Source: Formosa algae (GTDB lineage: Bacteria; Bacteroidota; Bacteroidia; Flavobacteriales; Flavobacteriaceae). Taken from it: DNA of 64,000 nt. Positions 54,681-64,000 of this stretch are shown here, in pieces. The translations under genes and the position numbers were made by a program. Below the pieces are notes generated by a model that ran no database searches, was not told where the DNA came from, and saw only the letters and a list, made by a program, of their open reading frames with translations. Where the stretch lies: assembly GCF_001439665.1 (NCBI RefSeq), contig NZ_LMAK01000073.1, positions 51,063 through 115,062 of the forward strand. The letters run 5' to 3'. Position 1 is the stretch's first letter, and the number at the start of each line of letters is the position of its first letter.

Positions 54681-55970
54681 ATGCAAATATCAGCCAACAA
54701 TCCCGATCGTAAGACATGGCTCCATGTCGATAAAAATTCGGATTTCCCTATTCAAAATATTCCTTTCGGTGTATTTCTTACCCGAGACGACATTATTACT
54801 ATAGGAACTCGAATTGGAGATACTGCGATCGACCTTGGGGCTTTACACCAATTAGGGTATTTTAGTGATATTCCTTTAACCGATGATATTTTTCTTCAAG
54901 ATACTTTAAATGATTTTATTGCTGATGGAAGAAAGACTTGGCGCGCAGTACGTAATAAAATTGCAGATATTTTTGATGCTGAAAACGAGACGTTAAAAAA
55001 TAATAAACAACATAAGGAAATTGTATTATTTCGTTTAGATGAAATCGAAATGCAATTACCTGTACAAATTGGAGATTTCACAGATTTTTATTCTAGTAAG
55101 CAACACGCTACCAACCTTGGCGCGATGTTTAGAGACGAAGATCATGCTTTATTACCTAACTGGTTACATATTCCTGTTGGATATCACGGAAGAAGTTCTT
55201 CAATAATTCCTTCTGGAATCCCAATACATAGACCTCAAGGACAAACGTTACCACAAGATTCTAAAGACCCTATATTTGGCCCTTCAGAACTTGTAGATTT
55301 TGAATTAGAAATGGGATTCATCACTACGGATGCTAATGATTTAGGAGAACCCATTCCTGTAAATGAAGCTGAAGAATACATTTTTGGATTAGTCTTATTT
55401 AACGATTGGAGTGCCAGAGATATTCAAAGTTGGGAATATGCGCCGCTTGGACCGTTTTTATCTAAAAATTTCGCCTCTTCAATGTCGCCTTGGATTGTCA
55501 CTCTAGACGCTTTAGAACCGTATAGAGTTCAGGGACCAAAACCTGTTAAAGAGCAAATGCCATATTTACAAACTAAAGGTAAAAAGAGTTTCGATATTAA
55601 TTTAGAAGTTGCCATTCAGCCTAAAAAAGCACAAGAAACTGTGGTTTGTCGTACAAATTTTAAATATATGTACTGGAACATGTCTCAGCAATTGGCACAT
55701 CATACTATTAATGGTTGCCCAGTAAACTCTGGAGATTTAATGGGAAGTGGAACAATTTCTGGGCCAACTCCAGATTCTTTAGGCTCGATGTTAGAAATTA
55801 CATGGAAAGGCACTAAACCACTTACATTAAAAGATGGAACAGAACGTCAGTTTATAAACGATTACGACACTGTTGTCATGAGAGGTCATTGTGAAAATGA
55901 CGGCATTAGAATTGGATTTGGAGAAGTTAAAACAGAATTACTTCCCGTATTTACTCCTAAGAAAAAATAA
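54681..55970 (+). CDS. fahA: Fumarylacetoacetase
   Basis: FahA splits fumarylacetoacetate to fumarate and acetoacetate, the last step of tyrosine and phenylalanine breakdown through homogentisate. The 429-residue protein has the N-terminal SH3-like domain and the C-terminal FAH fold. Metal and catalytic blocks are [16 protein letters not shown] (about 134-149), [10 protein letters not shown] (about 164-173), ELEMGFI (about 210) and [19 protein letters not shown] (about 241-259). No other gene of the pathway is in the window. It is divergent from glyA and closed by a terminator. Confidence 0.95.
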   Translation: MQISANNPDRKTWLHVDKNSDFPIQNIPFGVFLTRDDIITIGTRIGDTAIDLGALHQLGYFSDIPLTDDIFLQDTLNDFIADGRKTWRAVRNKIADIFDAENETLKNNKQHKEIVLFRLDEIEMQLPVQIGDFTDFYSSKQHATNLGAMFRDEDHALLPNWLHIPVGYHGRSSSIIPSGIPIHRPQGQTLPQDSKDPIFGPSELVDFELEMGFITTDANDLGEPIPVNEAEEYIFGLVLFNDWSARDIQSWEYAPLGPFLSKNFASSMSPWIVTLDALEPYRVQGPKPVKEQMPYLQTKGKKSFDINLEVAIQPKKAQETVVCRTNFKYMYWNMSQQLAHHTINGCPVNSGDLMGSGTISGPTPDSLGSMLEITWKGTKPLTLKDGTERQFINDYDTVVMRGHCENDGIRIGFGEVKTELLPVFTPKKK

Positions 55971-55975
55971 AACAA

Positions 55976-56006
55976 AAAAAATCCCGATTTAACATCGGGA
56001 TTTTGT
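55976..56006. terminator. Bidirectional terminator between fahA and acs
   Basis: ATCCCGAT (55981-55988) and ATCGGGAT (55994-56001) form the stem. An A-run precedes it and TTTTG-TTTT follows. It lies between convergent genes. Confidence 0.82.
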
Positions 56007-56027
56007 TTTACTACTTGTGAGGGATAT

Positions 56028-57935
56028 TTATAAACTCTCATCTATAATTACTTGTACACATTCAGGATTTAATAATGTACTTGTATCTCCTAAATTACTA
56101 ATATCTTTACTTGCTATTTTTCTTAAAATACGTCGCATAATTTTACCTGAACGTGTTTTAGGTAAGCCATCTGTAAACTGAATTTTATCTAATTTGGCTA
56201 TAGCGCCCACACGATCTTTAATTAATTGATTAATTTCATTTCTTAAATTATTCTGATCTCTAGATTCTCCGGTTTCTTTTAACGTAACATATCCATATAA
56301 TGCATTTCCTTTAACATCATGAGGGAATCCAACAATAGCAGATTCTGCAACCGCTGGGTGTTCGTTAATCGCATCTTCTATTGGTGCTGTTCCTAAATTG
56401 TGTCCAGAAACTATAATAACATCATCTACACGACCGGTAATTCTGTAATAGCCAACCTCGTCTCTCAAAGCACCATCGCCTGTAAAATACATATTATCGA
56501 AAGCAGAGAAATAAGTGTCTTTATACCGTTCGTGATTTCCCCAAATGGTTCGCGCTATAGATGGCCAAGGAAACTTTATACACAAACGTCCATCGACTTG
56601 ATTGCCCTTTATTTCTTTTCCTTCTTCATCTAATAAAGCGGGTTGTATACCCGGAAAAGGTAAGGTTGCATATGTTGGTTTTGTTGGGGTTACATACGGA
56701 ATGGGTGTAATCATAATACCTCCTGTTTCTGTTTGCCACCACGTATCGACTATCGGACTTTTATGTTTCCCTACATTATCGTTATACCAGTGCCAAGCTT
56801 CTTCGTTTATTGGCTCTCCAACAGATCCTAATACTTTTAACGATGATAAATCGCAATTTTCTACAAATGAAATATTTTGTTTTCCTAACGCACGAATAGC
56901 CGTTGGTGCAGTATAAAATTGATTCACCTTATGCTTTTCTACAATTTGCCAAAAGCGTCCAAAATCTGGGTATTGTGGCACACCTTCAAACATGACTGTT
57001 GTTGCACCATTCGCTAAAGGCCCATACACAATATAACTATGTCCGGTAATCCAACCAATATCGGCTGTACACCAATACACATCGCCATCTTTGTACTGAA
57101 ATACATTTTTGAATGTGTAGGCCGTATACACCATATAGCCACCTGTGGTATGCACCATACCTTTTGGTTTCCCTGTAGATCCTGAAGTATATAAAATAAA
57201 TAACGGATCTTCTGCATTCATAATTTCGGGTTCGCATACTGGAGAAGCCTCATCTAGTAAAGGCTGCAACCACACATCGCGACCTGCTTTCATTTCAATC
57301 TCAGAATCTATGCGATTTACGACTAATACATGTTCTACACAAGGGCAAGATTCTAATCCTTCATCTACTATACCTTTTAAATCTATGGTTTTGGAACCTC
57401 GATACGATCCGTCTGAAGTAATCACCATTTTACATTCACTATCATTAACACGAGATGCTAAGGCTTTAGACGAAAATCCTGCAAAAACTACTGAATGTAT
57501 CGCTCCTATCCTAGCACAAGCTAATAGTGAAATAGCCAGTTCTGGAATCATGGGTAAATAAATGCATACCCGATCTCCTTTCTTAATGCCTTTATCTTTT
57601 AGTACGTTAGCCATTTGGCACACGCGGTCGTGCAATTGCTGATATGTAATATGTTCGGCAGTTTCATCTGGACTATTTGGCTCAAAAATAATTGCTGTTT
57701 GATCGCCTTTCGTTCTTAAATGTCTATCGATACAATTCTCGGTAATATTTAGCTGAGCTCCTTCAAACCATTTAATTTCCGGTTTTTTAAAATCCCAACT
57801 CAACACAGTATCCCAACGTCTTCGCCACATAAAATGTTCTTCGGCAACCTCTGCCCAAAAGTTTTCTGGTTCTCTAACAGATTTTCGATAAACTTGATAG
57901 TATTCTTCTAAATGCTTTATGTGATAATTACTCAT
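56028..57935 (-). CDS. acs: Acetyl-CoA synthetase
   Basis: Acs activates acetate to acetyl-CoA through acetyl-AMP. The 635-residue adenylate-forming enzyme has the P-loop YTSGSTGKPKGMVH at about 250-263, DTWWQTETGG at about 400-409, the hinge region YYRITGRVDDVI at about 502-513 and the catalytic, acetylatable lysine in KTRSGKIMRRILRK at about 595-608. Together with Pta-AckA the cell can both excrete and reuse acetate. It is transcribed alone. Confidence 0.96.
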   Translation of the reverse strand: MSNYHIKHLEEYYQVYRKSVREPENFWAEVAEEHFMWRRRWDTVLSWDFKKPEIKWFEGAQLNITENCIDRHLRTKGDQTAIIFEPNSPDETAEHITYQQLHDRVCQMANVLKDKGIKKGDRVCIYLPMIPELAISLLACARIGAIHSVVFAGFSSKALASRVNDSECKMVITSDGSYRGSKTIDLKGIVDEGLESCPCVEHVLVVNRIDSEIEMKAGRDVWLQPLLDEASPVCEPEIMNAEDPLFILYTSGSTGKPKGMVHTTGGYMVYTAYTFKNVFQYKDGDVYWCTADIGWITGHSYIVYGPLANGATTVMFEGVPQYPDFGRFWQIVEKHKVNQFYTAPTAIRALGKQNISFVENCDLSSLKVLGSVGEPINEEAWHWYNDNVGKHKSPIVDTWWQTETGGIMITPIPYVTPTKPTYATLPFPGIQPALLDEEGKEIKGNQVDGRLCIKFPWPSIARTIWGNHERYKDTYFSAFDNMYFTGDGALRDEVGYYRITGRVDDVIIVSGHNLGTAPIEDAINEHPAVAESAIVGFPHDVKGNALYGYVTLKETGESRDQNNLRNEINQLIKDRVGAIAKLDKIQFTDGLPKTRSGKIMRRILRKIASKDISNLGDTSTLLNPECVQVIIDESL

Positions 57936-58332
57936 TGTACGTTTTGGTTTAAAAAGTTAATTTGATGAATTTGATGTTTTCACAACACTCTTCTAAATTA
58001 TAAAAATTTAACACAATATGTAACTTTTTTCTACCGATAACATAAATTTAACTACGAATTATTACAACATCCTTACAATGGGAGTACACACTTAATCTAA
58101 AATCATTAGTTTTAAGCTTCCTACAACACAATCTGGTTTTATAACATAAAATGTAAACTTGTCATTTTTCAGCAATTTAAAAACGACATTTTTTCATATA
58201 AAATGACAAAATTTCATCGCAAAACGGCTCTCTTATAGGTCATATTCATTTTGGTATTTAATTTGCTAATAGAACAATAGAAGTCGTAATCGATTCTAAT
58301 TTGAAATCATGTTTAATTTAAAATTTTGTATT
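57936..58332. other. 397-base AT-rich intergenic region between acs and hsp20
   Basis: This is the longest stretch without a gene or RNA element in the window. It must hold the divergent promoters of acs and hsp20. I found no perfect TTG-TAnnTTTG promoter, only a one-mismatch TTAATTTG near 58258-58265 on the plus strand. No convincing CIRCE-type repeat, small gene or structured RNA was seen. Confidence 0.5.
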
Positions 58333-58809
58333 ATGAGCAATTTAGTTAGTGTTCCTAAAAACGGAAGTTTAGCAAACACAAATTCAAATGAAAACTTCCC
58401 AACATTGTCTACTTGGTTAGACGATATTTTTAACAGAGATCTTCCTTCAGTATTTACTTCTAATTTTAATACTGGAATGACGTTACCAAAAGTTAACATT
58501 AAAGAAACTGCAGATGCTTTTATTGTAGAAATGGCTGTTCCTGGTCTTAAAAAATCTGATTTCCATATAGACTTAGACAATCAAATGTTATCTATTTCTA
58601 CAAAAACAGAACAAGAAAAAGAAGAGAACACTGCACAATACACGCGTAGAGAGTTTGGATATTCTTCTTTTAAACGTTCTTTTAGTTTACCAGAAAGCGT
58701 TAATGCCGATAAGATTAATGCTAAATATAACGATGGTATTTTAAACATTGTCTTACCTAAAAAAGAAGAAGCAAAACAAAAGCCTGCAAGAACTATTGAA
58801 ATTTCTTAG
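58333..58809 (+). CDS. Small heat shock protein Hsp20
   Basis: This 158-residue ATP-independent holdase has an N-terminal arm, the alpha-crystallin domain (about 45-140, with KVNIKETADAFIVEMAVPGL and FKRSFSLPESVN) and a short C-terminal tail with the NIVLPKKEE strand. I chose the ATG at 58333 (MSNLVSVPK), the usual start in relatives; an ATG 24 bases earlier is in frame. It probably shares a transcript with the lipoprotein gene 81 bases downstream, unless the hairpin between them terminates. Confidence 0.93.
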   Translation: MSNLVSVPKNGSLANTNSNENFPTLSTWLDDIFNRDLPSVFTSNFNTGMTLPKVNIKETADAFIVEMAVPGLKKSDFHIDLDNQMLSISTKTEQEKEENTAQYTRREFGYSSFKRSFSLPESVNADKINAKYNDGILNIVLPKKEEAKQKPARTIEIS

Positions 58810-58843
58810 TGCTACACTTGTTTATTAAAATCGATTAGTATAG

Positions 58844-58875
58844 ATGAGGCTGATATATTCAGCCTCATTTAATTC
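58844..58875 (+). terminator. Hairpin after hsp20
   Basis: ATGAGGCTGA (58844-58853) and TCAGCCTCAT (58859-58868) form a 10-bp stem with a 5-base loop. It is followed by a short T-rich stretch. Confidence 0.72.
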
Positions 58876-58890
58876 TTAATATTTATAATC

Positions 58891-59355
58891 ATGAAAAATT
58901 ATATTTTAATTACACTAGTCTCTTTATTAACTATAAGCTGTAACGGACAACAAGATAAAACAGAAAAACGCACCTCAGAGCCACCAAAAGGGACATGGAA
59001 GGTAGATAAAGAATTTGATGAACAAGGCCGTTTAATTAAATATGATAGTGTCTATTCTTGGTCTTCTCATGAGACTTTAAAGGATTTACCTTTTCAAGAT
59101 CAAGATAGTATACTGCAACAATATAGATCTGATTTTATGAGCCATTTTTCAGCATTAAATTCGACCAATTTTGAAGACATATTTCCTCAAGATTCTCTAT
59201 TTAACAATTCGGTTTTTAACAACGAGTTCTTTAAAGATCAATTTAATAGAGACTTTACATCTATGGAAGAATTAAGAGAACAAATGATTGCTGAACACAA
59301 GAAACTCATGGAAAATTTAGATCCAAAATTAATTGAGCCCGACACAGAACAATAA
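58891..59355 (+). CDS. Hypothetical lipoprotein
   Basis: This 154-residue protein has a lipoprotein signal (LLTISC, Cys17), then a charged, Asp/Phe-rich and probably partly disordered sequence with KYDSVYSWSS and several PQDSLFNNSVFNNEFF-like aromatic clusters. No family is recognised. It follows hsp20 in the same direction. Confidence 0.75.
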   Translation: MKNYILITLVSLLTISCNGQQDKTEKRTSEPPKGTWKVDKEFDEQGRLIKYDSVYSWSSHETLKDLPFQDQDSILQQYRSDFMSHFSALNSTNFEDIFPQDSLFNNSVFNNEFFKDQFNRDFTSMEELREQMIAEHKKLMENLDPKLIEPDTEQ

Positions 59356-59409
59356 CTACTTTACAATATTCTCTTTAAACAAAACATTATAGGAGTAACT
59401 TAAATAGAC

Positions 59410-60783
59410 CTAAGATTTCTGCAATGTAGCCACGTATATTTTAACCCGTTTTAAAACACGCGGTGCCATAATTAACGTCGCTAACATGGTTGGAATAGCC
59501 ATTAATGCGAAGAAACCATCAATCAGGTTAATCATCATATTTAAAGATGTAGTTGCTCCTAAAATTATACTAGCAATATAAATGTAGTTATAGTAGTGTT
59601 TTTTATCTGCTCCGAAAAGGAACGACATACATTTAGAACCATAATACGAATATGAAAAGAGTGAGGAAATACTAAATACAAAAATACAAATCAGTAATAA
59701 ATATTTTCCATAACCCGGAATAGCATGTGCAAATGCTGAAGCTGTTAAACTTACACCATTAGCTTCCGATGTTTGCCAAACGCCTGTAACTAAAATCGCC
59801 AAAGCAGTTAATGTACATACTAACAAGGTATCTATTGCCGGCCCTAACATAGCGACTAAACCTTCACGAATAGGTTCTGCTGTTTTAGCGGCACCATGTG
59901 CCATAGGAGCGGTTCCAATTCCTGCTTCGTTAGAAAATGCGGCTCTTCGAATCCCTAAAAGAATTAATCCGCCTAATGCGCCACCTAAAAAACTATCGCC
60001 TTTAAAATTATCGGCTGTAAAGGCATTAGAAAATATCATTCTAAAGTATTTGGGCACTTCATCAATATGTACAGCAAGAATTATGAGCACCAACACAAAA
60101 TATAACACTACCATAGATGGTACTAATTTTTCTGCTGTTTTACTAATTCTATCAATACCTCCTAAAATTACAACACTTGTAATTCCTACCAATACCAAAC
60201 CAATGATAAAACTAGATTTAAAACCAATTTCTATATCATTAGGAGCTAATAAAATATCGTTTATGGCTTGTGTTAACTGATTGACGTTAAATATAGGTAA
60301 CGCACCAACCAAACCACATACGCTAAACATAACGGCTAGAGGTTTCCATTTTTTCCCTAGACCTTCCATAATAAAATACATCGGGCCACCTTGTAAATTA
60401 CCCTCGCTATCTTTACCGCGATACATCACGGCTAGAGACGATGTAAAAAATTTAGTAGCCATACCTATTATGGCACTTACCCACATCCAGAACACCGCAC
60501 CCGGACCACCAATAGCAATCGCAACCGCAACACCTGCAATATTTCCCATACCCACAGTTGCAGATAAGGCTGTTGTTAAAGCTTGAAAATGTGAAATTTC
60601 TCCAGGGTCGTTCGGATCGTCATATTTCCCTCTAAGTACTTGAATGGCATGGCCAATAAAACGAAACGGTAAGAATCTGGAGTACAACAACAAGTACAAT
60701 CCGCCACCTGTTAAAAGTATTAATAATGGTAAACCCCAAACTAAAGATGCAAATTCTGAAAATAACTTATCTAAAAAAACCAT
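59410..60783 (-). CDS. AGCS-family sodium:alanine/glycine symporter
   Basis: This 457-residue inner membrane transporter imports alanine or glycine with sodium. About eleven helices are predicted. Family blocks are SATVGMGNIAGVAVAIAIGG (about 74-93) and RRAAFSNEAGIGTAPMAHGA (about 278-297). Fine specificity cannot be read. It converges on the hypothetical lipoprotein gene with a 54-base gap and no strong hairpin. Confidence 0.93.
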   Translation of the reverse strand: MVFLDKLFSEFASLVWGLPLLILLTGGGLYLLLYSRFLPFRFIGHAIQVLRGKYDDPNDPGEISHFQALTTALSATVGMGNIAGVAVAIAIGGPGAVFWMWVSAIIGMATKFFTSSLAVMYRGKDSEGNLQGGPMYFIMEGLGKKWKPLAVMFSVCGLVGALPIFNVNQLTQAINDILLAPNDIEIGFKSSFIIGLVLVGITSVVILGGIDRISKTAEKLVPSMVVLYFVLVLIILAVHIDEVPKYFRMIFSNAFTADNFKGDSFLGGALGGLILLGIRRAAFSNEAGIGTAPMAHGAAKTAEPIREGLVAMLGPAIDTLLVCTLTALAILVTGVWQTSEANGVSLTASAFAHAIPGYGKYLLLICIFVFSISSLFSYSYYGSKCMSFLFGADKKHYYNYIYIASIILGATTSLNMMINLIDGFFALMAIPTMLATLIMAPRVLKRVKIYVATLQKS

Positions 60784-60980
60784 GAACTCGTGACTATATT
60801 TGGATAAATATAATTCTTTTTAACCTCAAAACTTTAACATTTTTTTCAAAAAAGCCCCCTGTTTTACATCAATTTCGGATATTATTACGTGGATTTTTAA
60901 ATAATAATGAATAGCGAGTTTAGATTAATTTAATGAATTAAATTTATTGTATTTTTACAGCCATTTTATTATTATATACT

Positions 60981-62102
60981 TTGAAGGACAACCGCTTATA
61001 CTTTCTAGATGCTGTAAGAGCATTTGCTATTTTGATGATGCTACAAGGGCATTTTATTGATGGTTTATTAGCTCCTGTTTACAAATCGTCTACCCATACC
61101 CTTTTTAACATATGGGCCGACTTGAGAGGAAATACTGCGCCTTTATTTTTTACCATTACAGGATTGGTGGTCATGTTTTTATTAAAAAAAGCTGAAGCCA
61201 AACACACCGAACACTCCAGAGTTAAAAAAAGTTTAAAACGTGGTGTCTCTTTAATATTAATAGGATACGCGCTAAGAATTCCAATTTTTTATTGGTTATC
61301 GGGACACTTCAATAGTTACTTTTTAGTCATAGACGTACTTCAAATTATTGGAGTTTCGCTACTACTTTTAAACGGATTATATCTTTTATTAAAAGTAAAT
61401 GCAAAACTATTACCAATAGTATTAACGGCTATAGGTACACTTATATTTGTAGCGGAACCTTTATACAGAAACCTAACATTACCACAAGTACCCGATCTAT
61501 TTGTGAATTATTTAACTAAAGAAAACGGCTCGGTATTTAACATTTTCCCATGGTTTGGTTATGTGGCTTATGGTGGGGTTCTTGGTATTCTGTTTCAGAA
61601 GTTTCAACCTAAAGACCATTTTAAAACCGTCACTATTTATAGCTTCTTAATTGGAGGATTGTTTTTATGTTATTTAAGCTCTATGACACTAGAGTTACTC
61701 TATATGTTAACAGACATTAGATTATTTTATGATGCTGCTAACTACAATTATTTGTTTTCCAGATTAGGTGCTGTGTCCATAACCTTTGGTATATTTTATG
61801 CTTTAGAAAGCTATTTAAAACATCCATTAATATCTAAATTGGGTAACAATACGCTATCTATTTATGTTGTGCATTTTATAATCCTTTACGGTAGCTTTAC
61901 AGGTTTTGGTTTATATCGCTATTTACACCACACTTTAACGCCGTTTTCTGCCATTTTTGGAGCCTTATCTTTTATGGTAGTGGTATGTTGTATTGTGCTA
62001 CAATCAGACAAAATAAAAGCCTTCCTAAATTTTTACATTAGAAAGGCTGCTAGTTTTATTAAAGCAAATACGGTTACCCGAATTAGACTATATAGACGCT
62101 AA
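60981..62102 (+). CDS. DUF1624/heparan-alpha-glucosaminide N-acetyltransferase-like membrane protein
   Basis: This 373-residue protein has about ten membrane helices. The opening [20 protein letters not shown] (about 5-24) contains the conserved Asp-x3-Arg and the His of the YeiB/DUF1624 acyltransferase-like family. Such proteins may move acyl groups across the membrane to glycans; the substrate here is unknown. The TTG start at 60981 is supported because the next ATG falls inside the first membrane helix. Its last 15 bases overlap the 3' end of purC. Confidence 0.83.
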   Translation: MKDNRLYFLDAVRAFAILMMLQGHFIDGLLAPVYKSSTHTLFNIWADLRGNTAPLFFTITGLVVMFLLKKAEAKHTEHSRVKKSLKRGVSLILIGYALRIPIFYWLSGHFNSYFLVIDVLQIIGVSLLLLNGLYLLLKVNAKLLPIVLTAIGTLIFVAEPLYRNLTLPQVPDLFVNYLTKENGSVFNIFPWFGYVAYGGVLGILFQKFQPKDHFKTVTIYSFLIGGLFLCYLSSMTLELLYMLTDIRLFYDAANYNYLFSRLGAVSITFGIFYALESYLKHPLISKLGNNTLSIYVVHFIILYGSFTGFGLYRYLHHTLTPFSAIFGALSFMVVVCCIVLQSDKIKAFLNFYIRKAASFIKANTVTRIRLYRR

Positions 62103-63035
62103 ATAATTTTCTACATTGGTTTTTATGCGTTCCTGGATATTTGTAACGTCTGCCTTAACGAAAGGCTCACCCATAATATTCTCATACAATTCTATATAAC
62201 GTTCGCTTACAGTTTCAATGTACGCATCTGTCATTTCTGGTAAAGCCTGCCCTTCTAATCCTTGAAAACCGTTAGTAATTAACCATTGGCGTACAAATTC
62301 TTTAGACAGTTGTTTTTGTGCTTCTCCACGTTCTTGACGAGCCTCATAACCTTCTGCATAAAAATATCTAGAAGAATCTGGAGTATGTATTTCATCAATC
62401 AATACAATTTTACCGTCTTTAGTTTTACCAAATTCATATTTAGTATCTACTAAAATTAATCCGCGCTCTGCAGCAATTTCTGTTCCACGCTGAAATAATT
62501 TACGTGTATAATCTTCAAGCACAAGATAATCTGCTTCAGAAACAATACCTTTTTTAATGATATCTTCTCTAGAAATATCTTCATCATGATCGCCCATTTC
62601 TGCTTTAGTAGCAGGCGTAATTATAGGCTCAGGGAATTTATCATTTTCTACCATTCCTTCTGGCATTACCACACCACATAATTCGCGTTTTCCAGCTTTA
62701 TATTCTCTAGCGGCATGTCCAGACATATAACCACGAATAACCATTTCAACTTTAAAAGGTTCGCATAAATGTCCTACAGCAACATTAGGATCTGGTGTAG
62801 CCACTAACCAATTTGGAACTAAATCTTCGGTTTGTGCCATAAACTTTGTTGCAATCTGATTTAAAATCTGACCTTTAAAAGGTATCCCTTTAGGCATAAC
62901 AACATCAAAAGCACTTAATCTATCGGTAGCAACCATAACCAATAAATCGTCGTTAATATTGTAAACCGCTCTTACTTTTCCTTTATATAAACTTTTCTGT
63001 CCTGGAAAATTGAAATTAGTATCTGTAATTGTCAT
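62088..63035 (-). CDS. purC: Phosphoribosylaminoimidazole-succinocarboxamide synthase
   Basis: PurC makes SAICAR from CAIR, aspartate and ATP in purine synthesis; its product is the substrate of PurB. The 315-residue protein is the longer form, with [14 protein letters not shown] at about 14-27, [11 protein letters not shown] at about 39-49, the [13 protein letters not shown] region at about 100-112 and [15 protein letters not shown] at about 211-225. It is complete and transcribed alone. It overlaps the convergent DUF1624-type gene by 15 bases. Confidence 0.96.
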   Translation of the reverse strand: MTITDTNFNFPGQKSLYKGKVRAVYNINDDLLVMVATDRLSAFDVVMPKGIPFKGQILNQIATKFMAQTEDLVPNWLVATPDPNVAVGHLCEPFKVEMVIRGYMSGHAAREYKAGKRELCGVVMPEGMVENDKFPEPIITPATKAEMGDHDEDISREDIIKKGIVSEADYLVLEDYTRKLFQRGTEIAAERGLILVDTKYEFGKTKDGKIVLIDEIHTPDSSRYFYAEGYEARQERGEAQKQLSKEFVRQWLITNGFQGLEGQALPEMTDAYIETVSERYIELYENIMGEPFVKADVTNIQERIKTNVENYLASI

Positions 63036-63187
63036 GGTTTCTAAAATTGCATCTGTACTTCGTTTAAGAAGTTTTAATAATTAATGAAAATGATAAGTTT
63101 TAAAAGCGTAAAAGTAAGGAATAATTCATAAAATATTTTTACTGCATCCTTTAAATTTAACACACTTATATCTCATAAAATTATTCT

Positions 63188-63700
63188 TTATTTTGCTGCA
63201 GCACCATCTTTACTTTTAACTTGTTGCATATCGTTTCTACGCATAAACTCTAAGACAGATCGTGCTTCTGTTTTGGTAAGATATTGATTAGGCATACGCG
63301 TCATACAATCTTTTAACTGAATAATTGCGGCTTCGTCCTTTTCCAACATCTCATCGGTGTTAAGAATCATATTCATAATCCATTCTGGACGTCTATAATT
63401 TGTAATTCCAGCCCAACCCGGACCAACAAGTCGTTGGTCTGTTAACTTATGGCAAGCTGCACACTGTGCTTCAAAAATTAATTTCCCTTTATCTGCTAAC
63501 ACATTCGAAATCGTATCTGCTAAGTCTACAAATCGCACATGACCAACCCCTTTAGATTTTGGTTTTTGATGACGCTCTATATGTAAATCGGGATAAATAA
63601 ATTCTGTCTTTGGCTTCCTTTTTAATCCATTAATACAACTTGTTAACAACACCATAGCAATTAATCCTGTTATACGGGACAACATACGTTTGGATTTCAT
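63188..63700 (-). CDS. Cytochrome c lipoprotein
   Basis: This 170-residue protein has a lipoprotein signal (LLTSC, Cys22), a linker rich in Lys and His, and one class I cytochrome c domain (about 70-160). The haem site is CAACH at 80-84 and a probable Met ligand lies in MTRMPNQYLT at about 135-140. It is an envelope electron carrier or the small subunit-like partner of a periplasmic oxidoreductase or reductase. No partner gene is visible in the window. Confidence 0.88.
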   Translation of the reverse strand: MKSKRMLSRITGLIAMVLLTSCINGLKRKPKTEFIYPDLHIERHQKPKSKGVGHVRFVDLADTISNVLADKGKLIFEAQCAACHKLTDQRLVGPGWAGITNYRRPEWIMNMILNTDEMLEKDEAAIIQLKDCMTRMPNQYLTKTEARSVLEFMRRNDMQQVKSKDGAAAK

Positions 63701-64000
63701 AAAACTTAAATTTTATAGTACCTAGGAGATCATATTCACCTAATATGGGTGATTATGTAAATATAGTGTTTTCGCGTTGTACAGCATATATTTGACACTC
63801 TAAAGCGACTAAAGACAGAAATTTCGGATGTTTTACAAATCCTTAAAATGAAATTTATTAACTGTTTGGGTAAGATGACAAACAAGTTTAGATTCAACAT
63901 GAATAATACAATAACAGACAACTAAGACCAACCGTAAATATTTCACTCTAAATCTACTTCTATTACACCATATAGGAAACTCAAAAAAAAAAAAAAAAAA
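63701..64000. other. 300-base gene-free end of the window
   Basis: It holds the upstream region of the cytochrome gene, including an imperfect inverted repeat (TCACC, TAATAT, GGGTGA) near 63737-63753. It ends in 18 A from 63983 to 64000. No convincing gene or RNA was seen. Confidence 0.6.

Noticed and set aside
57145..57561. A 138-codon plus-strand open frame
   Set aside because: It is entirely antisense to acs, which has intact family motifs in its own frame.
57936..58332. A structured RNA or small gene in the longest intergenic gap
   Set aside because: No stable hairpin series, conserved RNA motif or plausible open frame was visible.
63736..63921. A 61-codon minus-strand open frame near the end of the window
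   Set aside because: Its composition is that of AT-rich intergenic DNA, it has no recognisable motif and it lies in the upstream region of the cytochrome gene.
1..64000. CRISPR arrays, tRNA or rRNA genes, insertion sequences, prophage genes, defence islands
   Set aside because: No direct repeat arrays, tRNA-like cloverleaf sequences, transposase or integrase genes, or blocks of deviating composition were found on reading both strands.

Overview
The window is about 64 kb of AT-rich chromosomal DNA from a member of the Bacteroidota, almost certainly a marine-type Flavobacteriaceae. The evidence is GldI (a gliding-motility lipoprotein), a PorV/PorQ-type outer membrane protein, several families largely confined to Bacteroidota (DUF1573, DUF3276, DUF3810, DUF6503), weak Shine-Dalgarno sequences, and promoters of the Bacteroidota type (TTG, 17-23 bases, TAnnTTTG) at seven sites. 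No tRNA, rRNA, insertion sequence, prophage, plasmid or CRISPR array was seen. The region reads as core genome, with dense, mostly intact genes.

Layout. 1-3.3 kb: the tail of an unknown gene, then nusB, a DUF1573 lipoprotein and yajC on the minus strand, with leucine-type dehydrogenase behind its own promoter and terminator. 3.4-10.8 kb: an ABC half-exporter, a DUF3276 protein, an acyltransferase, a CsaA-like protein, a thioredoxin-fold protein, a DinB/YfiT-like protein, a DcaP-like porin and a cyclophilin-FKBP fusion. 11-14.3 kb: pta-ackA. 14.4-24.6 kb: recQ, diverging from a kdsD-tatC-AhpD-like run followed by lptB; then pssA, a PorV/PorQ-like protein, lnt and holA. 24.7-31.4 kb: a small PD-(D/E)xK protein, a glycosyltransferase, an OmpA lipoprotein, two small conserved genes, a four-gene ABC transporter operon ending in a LolA-like protein, and ndk. 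31.5-35.7 kb: nrnA-gldI-isomerase, then pepD. 35.8-46.8 kb: DUF3810 and DUF6503 proteins, a TrmH-type methyltransferase, an M48 protease, cardiolipin synthase, a glycosyltransferase, a haem-binding protein, a helical-repeat protein, purB, a small membrane protein and rmuC. 46.9-53.2 kb: a vitamin B12 uptake locus. 53.3-64 kb: glyA, fahA, acs, hsp20 and a lipoprotein, an AGCS symporter, a DUF1624-type acyltransferase, purC and a cytochrome c lipoprotein, ending in a run of A.

How the genes work together. The clearest unit is the B12 locus. A cobalamin riboswitch precedes a TonB-dependent receptor and a beta-propeller lipoprotein whose acidic residues after the lipid cysteine predict surface display, which matches the BtuB-BtuG arrangement. 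The divergent btuF-btuC-btuD operon completes import across the inner membrane and seems to lie outside riboswitch control. Envelope functions dominate the rest: Kdo synthesis, LPS export, lipoprotein acylation, phospholipid synthesis, Tat export and gliding/type IX secretion. Acetate can be both produced (Pta-AckA) and re-activated (Acs). The least explained parts are the coupled ABC/LolA-like operon, the stand-alone nuclease-like protein beside holA, and the helical-repeat protein upstream of purB.
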